Origin: an uncultured bacterium
Lineage (GTDB): Bacteria > Patescibacteriota > Dojkabacteria > SC72
Reading direction: 5' to 3'
NCBI GenBank assembly: GCA_938015795.1
Contig: CALLXA010000112.1
Coordinates: 1-9,657, forward strand
Length of the DNA stretch: 9,657 nucleotides
The notes below the pieces were generated by a model that ran no database searches, was not told the DNA's origin, and saw only the letters and a list, made by a program, of their open reading frames with translations. Position 1 is the first letter of the stretch; each line of letters starts with the position of its first letter. Shown here piece after piece: positions 6,820-9,657 of this stretch. A program made the position numbers and the translations under genes.

Positions 6820-7986
6820 TCAGATAATATCATCAATAATTCTTTCTGCAGCATTAGTTATGAAAATAGATTCTAATTTCTCTTTATTTATAGTTTTCTT
6901 TTTACTCCAGAAAGTTTTTAATGTATTAGATAATTTTTCTGGTGTTAATTCGCCTTCATTAATTATTTCTGCTAAACCTAAATCTTTGAGTATTTTTGCA
7001 TTTTCATATTGTTCGTTGTGTGTAACCCATGGTATAGGAATGAAGATTGCAGGAATTTTAAATACACCAATTTCATATACTGTATTTGCTCCTGCTCTAC
7101 CAATGAAAAGATCAATATTATTCAATAAGTAACCAATATCTTCTTTGTTTACATATTTTGTTATATACAAATCATTTTTTATTTTAATATCAAGTTTCTT
7201 TTGTTCGTTGATTAATAAATCGTAATCCCTTATTTTCTTGTTATCTCCAGTTTGAAGAACTAATTGAAAATTTTCTAATATATGAGGTAAAGATTCTCTG
7301 ACATTTTCATTAATTATATGAGATCCTAAGCTTCCTCCTGAGATATAGATGATTGGTTTAACATTTTGTTTTACTATCATTTTCTTCAAGATATTAACAA
7401 GCTCACCTTTACCTGTTTTAGAGAAAATTTCAGGCCTTAACAAATTACCTGTATGTAAAGTTGGACGATTAGAAAAATATTTTTTAGAATTAGGATATGT
7501 AAGGTATATTTTCTTTGCAAAAAAAGAAACAATCTTGTTTGAAATACCAACTGTAGAAGTTTGCTCGTGAAGGTATATATCAGCTTTGAAAAGCTTTCCA
7601 AGAATACATATAGGGACAGAGACAAAACCACCTGTAGAAAGAATGATTTCAGGTCTGAATGCCTTAATTATTTTGTATGAATCACAGAATCCCAATATAG
7701 TTCTAAAAAGAAGCTTAAGACTATTAAAATTAAATTGTCTCTGTAACTTTCCAGCTCGAATATATTTACATTGAATGTATGAATCTTTGAAAGTTCTTTG
7801 TTCTATCGAATTACCAGGCTCCTCTCCTACCATACCAAGATCTCCTCCTACATACATCAAGTTATTATCATTTAGAATGTATCTTTTTTCTAGTTCAGAG
7901 ATCAAAGATTGGACTGCAGAAACATGTCCTCCTGATCCTCCTCCTGTTATAATTATTTTTTTACTTAAAACCTCTTTATTTTTCAT
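6820..7986 (-). CDS. murG: UDP-GlcNAc:MurNAc-pentapeptide-pyrophosphoryl-undecaprenol GlcNAc transferase (MurG)
   Basis: MurG is a peripheral GT-B (family GT28) glycosyltransferase on the inner face of the membrane that turns lipid I into lipid II. The 388-residue protein has the N-domain glycine loop ITGGGSGGHVSA at 13-24, the acceptor-side STGGFVSVP at 117-125, LHEQTSTVGISNK at 139-151, and HTGNLLRPEIF at 178-188. The C-domain has a second glycine loop ISGGSLGSHIIN at 215-226 and the UDP-GlcNAc site GRAGANTVYE at 296-305 (usually SRAGAxTxxE) with HNEQYENA at 323-330. The segment VGGDLGMVGEEPGNSIEQRTF (46-66) replaces the G(T)xxGlExxlvp region of typical MurG, a divergent form. It overlaps the ftsW end by 11 bp, so translation is probably coupled. 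It ends in TGA followed in frame by TAG. No Shine-Dalgarno sequence precedes the ATG. Confidence 0.95.
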   Translation of the reverse strand: MKNKEVLSKKIIITGGGSGGHVSAVQSLISELEKRYILNDNNLMYVGGDLGMVGEEPGNSIEQRTFKDSYIQCKYIRAGKLQRQFNFNSLKLLFRTILGFCDSYKIIKAFRPEIILSTGGFVSVPICILGKLFKADIYLHEQTSTVGISNKIVSFFAKKIYLTYPNSKKYFSNRPTLHTGNLLRPEIFSKTGKGELVNILKKMIVKQNVKPIIYISGGSLGSHIINENVRESLPHILENFQLVLQTGDNKKIRDYDLLINEQKKLDIKIKNDLYITKYVNKEDIGYLLNNIDLFIGRAGANTVYEIGVFKIPAIFIPIPWVTHNEQYENAKILKDLGLAEIINEGELTPEKLSNTLKTFWSKKKTINKEKLESIFITNAAERIIDDII

Positions 7987-9157
7987 TTGTATATCTGCTT
8001 ACATTAAGTAGTATAGCAATTCCTATTAGTGTAACGATAGTGCTTGATCCTCCATATGTTAGTAATGGTAGTGGCATGCCAGTTAAAGGTATCAAACCGA
8101 CATTTGCAGCTATGTTCAAAAAAGCTTGACATGTTAACCATATACCTATTCCTGAAGCTAAGAGTTTACCTTCCTTGTCGGGTGCATTGTTAGCTATATT
8201 CAAACTTCTCCAAAGAAAAACTAACCATGAAATAATGATTAATGTACCACCCAGAAAACCTAATTCTTCAAGTACAACAGCAAATATCGAGTCTGTAAAG
8301 GCTGTGTTTTCAACTAGGTATCCAAATCGTTGCCTTGATTGTCCAAAACCTTTTCCAAAGAATCCACCTGAACCTATCCCTATCAATATCTGTTGCATTT
8401 GATATCCAGAACCTTTTGGATCAGCAACTTCACCTGTTAGTAGTAAATTTAAGAATGTTTGTACTCTTTTTAGACGATATGGCTCTAGTATTGCAGCTAA
8501 AACAGCGAGTGGTACTAGAAGTAATATTGCTGCTAGTGAACTTATGGTATGAATTCTATCATTGCCAGCAATTAGGAACATTGCGAAAGCCGTTATGCAA
8601 AGAATCATTGTTGTACCTAAATCTGGTTCTAAAAGTATTAGGAGGGCAACTATACCAAGAATTGCAGAGAAACTAATTAAATTTTTTATAAAGCCTCTTT
8701 GTAGTGCTGATTTAAAATTTTTGTAAGTATAGTCTTGCTTGGCTAGCCATGATGATAGGTAAAGTATAATGGATATCTTTGCAAATTCTGCGGGTTGAAT
8801 TTGTGGTAAAGAACCTATTGCAAACCATCTTCTTGATCCATTTATTACATCTCCAAAGATCAATACACCAAAGAGTAATAATATTGTTAATAACAGAATT
8901 GGTAAGGAAAATTTTAGTAATTTATGATAATCCCAAAAGTATATGATTGTTGCTGGTATTGCTCCTATTAATAGCCATATTAATTGTGATTTCAGAAAAT
9001 AGAATTGATCTTGGAAAACGGTATTTGCTTGATATACGCTAGCATCAAAAATCATAATGGCACCGAATATTGCCATAAAGATTGTGAAGTAAAGGATTAT
9101 ACTGTCTGGATTGTGTCCTTTTAAGATGTTTTTCTTTGTGGTAGTTTTTCTCGACAT
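7976..9157 (-). CDS. ftsW: Septal peptidoglycan glycosyltransferase FtsW (SEDS family)
   Basis: SEDS proteins are polytopic membrane glycosyltransferases that polymerise lipid II; FtsW works with the class B PBP at the septum. The 393-residue protein is strongly hydrophobic with about ten membrane helices after a basic N-terminus (first helix about 18-38). SEDS motifs are GSLPQIQPAEFAKISI at 115-130, LLEPDLGTTMIL at 175-186, GYQMQQILIGIGSGG at 251-265, GKGFGQSRQRFGYL at 268-281, FTDSIFAVVLEELGFLGG at 287-304 (Asp289 matches the essential Asp of RodA/FtsW), and GLIPLTGMPLPLLTYGGSS at 354-372. FtsW and RodA are hard to separate by motif; the position just upstream of murG supports FtsW. It starts at ATG 9157, only 24 bp from the divergently read kinase-like gene, and leads the minus-strand block ftsW-murG-murB-murA. 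No Shine-Dalgarno sequence is visible. Confidence 0.93.
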   Translation of the reverse strand: MSRKTTTKKNILKGHNPDSIILYFTIFMAIFGAIMIFDASVYQANTVFQDQFYFLKSQLIWLLIGAIPATIIYFWDYHKLLKFSLPILLLTILLLFGVLIFGDVINGSRRWFAIGSLPQIQPAEFAKISIILYLSSWLAKQDYTYKNFKSALQRGFIKNLISFSAILGIVALLILLEPDLGTTMILCITAFAMFLIAGNDRIHTISSLAAILLLVPLAVLAAILEPYRLKRVQTFLNLLLTGEVADPKGSGYQMQQILIGIGSGGFFGKGFGQSRQRFGYLVENTAFTDSIFAVVLEELGFLGGTLIIISWLVFLWRSLNIANNAPDKEGKLLASGIGIWLTCQAFLNIAANVGLIPLTGMPLPLLTYGGSSTIVTLIGIAILLNVSRYTNEK

Positions 9158-9181
9158 GTTGATTATATTAATATACTATAT
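9158..9181. promoter_or_regulatory. Very short divergent promoter region between ftsW and the kinase-like gene
   Basis: Only 24 AT-rich bases separate the two divergent start codons. On the plus strand TATACT (9172-9177) could be a -10 with TCGACA (9151-9156) at -35 inside the ftsW start, spacer 15 bp. On the minus strand TATAGT (9180-9175) or TATAAT (9167-9162) could serve ftsW, with any -35 inside the neighbouring gene. Leaders would be very short or absent. The hexamers are seen; their use is inferred. Confidence 0.35.
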
Positions 9182-9657
9182 ATGTATAAAATGCAAAAGC
9201 TTAGGTCAAAAGAATTAGGTTTGTTATTTGTAGTCGGTGGACCTGGTGGTAGTGGTGCCTCAACTATTTCCAAGATGCTTGCAAAACATTTCAACCTTAA
9301 GCGTATATATGCTGGGCAAATATTTAGGGATTTGGTTAAAAATTATGGTTTTGATGAGTTGAATGATCTCTATGCTGAACTTCCAATAGAAGATATTTAT
9401 GAATTTGATAGAGTAACTGATGATCAAATAATTAGAGAATCTCAAGAGAAAGATGTTTTAATTGAATCAAAAAATTTTGCTGGTGTATCTACAAACAAAT
9501 GTATTCCTTGTACTGTTAAAATATGGCTTAAAAGTTCAGAAGATGTTCGTACAAAAAGACATATGAAAAGAGATGGTTATGACAAATTTCCGGTTAATAT
9601 ATTGAAATATATACAAATTAGAAAATTTTTAAAAGAGAGGTATGAATCAGATAAGAA
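9182..9657 (+). CDS. Cytidylate kinase-like P-loop protein (archaeal-type, short form), cut by right window edge, Walker A lysine missing
   Basis: From ATG 9182 (an alternative ATG is at 9191), 158 codons are open to the right edge. The layout matches the short cytidylate kinase family (Cytidylate_kin2-like): a P-loop at the N-terminus, YAGQIFRDL at 43-51 (family saGeifRe), the NMP-binding VLIESKNFAG at 92-101 (family vvlEGRlaG), KIWLKSSEDVRTKR at 113-126 and a following Arg130 (family kIwL.Ap.evRaeRi..R). Such enzymes phosphorylate CMP/dCMP with ATP. Here the P-loop reads GGPGGSGASTIS (19-30): the invariant lysine of GxxGxGK[ST] is alanine (Ala26), and the Arg of EGR is Lys97. It may therefore be a degenerate or repurposed NMP-kinase-fold protein and not an active CMP kinase, so no gene symbol is given. 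It starts 24 bp from divergent ftsW, so it is not part of the wall-gene operon. Confidence 0.8.
   Translation, partial: MYKMQKLRSKELGLLFVVGGPGGSGASTISKMLAKHFNLKRIYAGQIFRDLVKNYGFDELNDLYAELPIEDIYEFDRVTDDQIIRESQEKDVLIESKNFAGVSTNKCIPCTVKIWLKSSEDVRTKRHMKRDGYDKFPVNILKYIQIRKFLKERYESDK

Noticed and set aside
6820..6822. UGA recoded as glycine, as in Gracilibacteria/Absconditabacteria
   Set aside because: murG ends properly at this TGA at the expected C-terminus, followed in frame by TAG, and no full-length gene in the window contains an internal TGA.
6814..6840. Possible hairpin at the murG stop (ATATTA and TAGTAT arms on the minus strand)
   Set aside because: The stem is six weak pairs including one G-T, and it is followed by an A-rich and not a U-rich run, so it does not fit an intrinsic terminator.
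8335..8676. Plus-strand ORF of 113 residues
   Set aside because: It is antisense to conserved ftsW motifs, and its leucine-rich composition follows from the opposite strand's codons.
9260..9445. Minus-strand ORF of 61 residues
   Set aside because: It is antisense to the kinase-like gene, which has clear family motifs on the plus strand.

Overview
The window is an AT-rich bacterial segment (by eye about one third G+C or less) packed with cell-wall and cell-division genes of the mra/dcw type. The standard genetic code fits: full-length genes read through with no in-frame TGA, and murG ends at a TGA (immediately followed by an in-frame TAG). Several things point to a small-genome lineage, most likely Candidate Phyla Radiation/Patescibacteria: tight packing, low G+C, a scattered dcw cluster, a short archaeal-type cytidylate kinase-like gene next to ftsW, divergent MurA and MurG sequences, and no recognisable Shine-Dalgarno sequence before any gene. 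The phylum assignment is inference. A marker gene or a database search of RsmH or MurG would be needed to settle it.

Layout from left to right. (1) 1-2812, minus strand: a canonical operon read right to left as mraZ, rsmH (mraW), an ftsL-like gene and ftsI/pbp, the last cut by the left edge. Upstream of mraZ are a good sigma70-type promoter and three direct TGG repeats at exact 10-bp spacing, which match the known MraZ operator architecture. (2) 2813-3064: a 252-bp divergent intergenic region. (3) 3065-4441, plus strand: murF alone, facing away from mraZ. (4) 4434-9157, minus strand: ftsW, murG, murB and murA, read right to left. ftsW/murG overlap by 11 bp and murB/murA are 12 bp apart. The convergent murF and murA ends overlap by 8 bp. 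(5) 9182-9657, plus strand: the first 158 codons of a cytidylate kinase-like gene that runs off the right edge.

How the genes work together: MurA and MurB make UDP-MurNAc, MurF adds D-Ala-D-Ala to the UDP-MurNAc-peptide, and MurG makes lipid II. FtsW (SEDS polymerase) and the class B PBP (transpeptidase) polymerise and cross-link septal glycan, with the FtsL-like protein as a likely partner. MraZ and RsmH are the conserved regulator and 16S rRNA methyltransferase at the head of the cluster. mraY, murC, murD, murE, ddl, ftsQ, ftsA and ftsZ are not in this window.

I see no mobile element, CRISPR array, tRNA or rRNA, and no wholly novel system. The points most worth a second look are the missing Walker A lysine in the kinase-like protein, the MraZ operator, the altered active-site segments of MurA, the shared palindromic tail of murF and murA, and the absence of Shine-Dalgarno signals.
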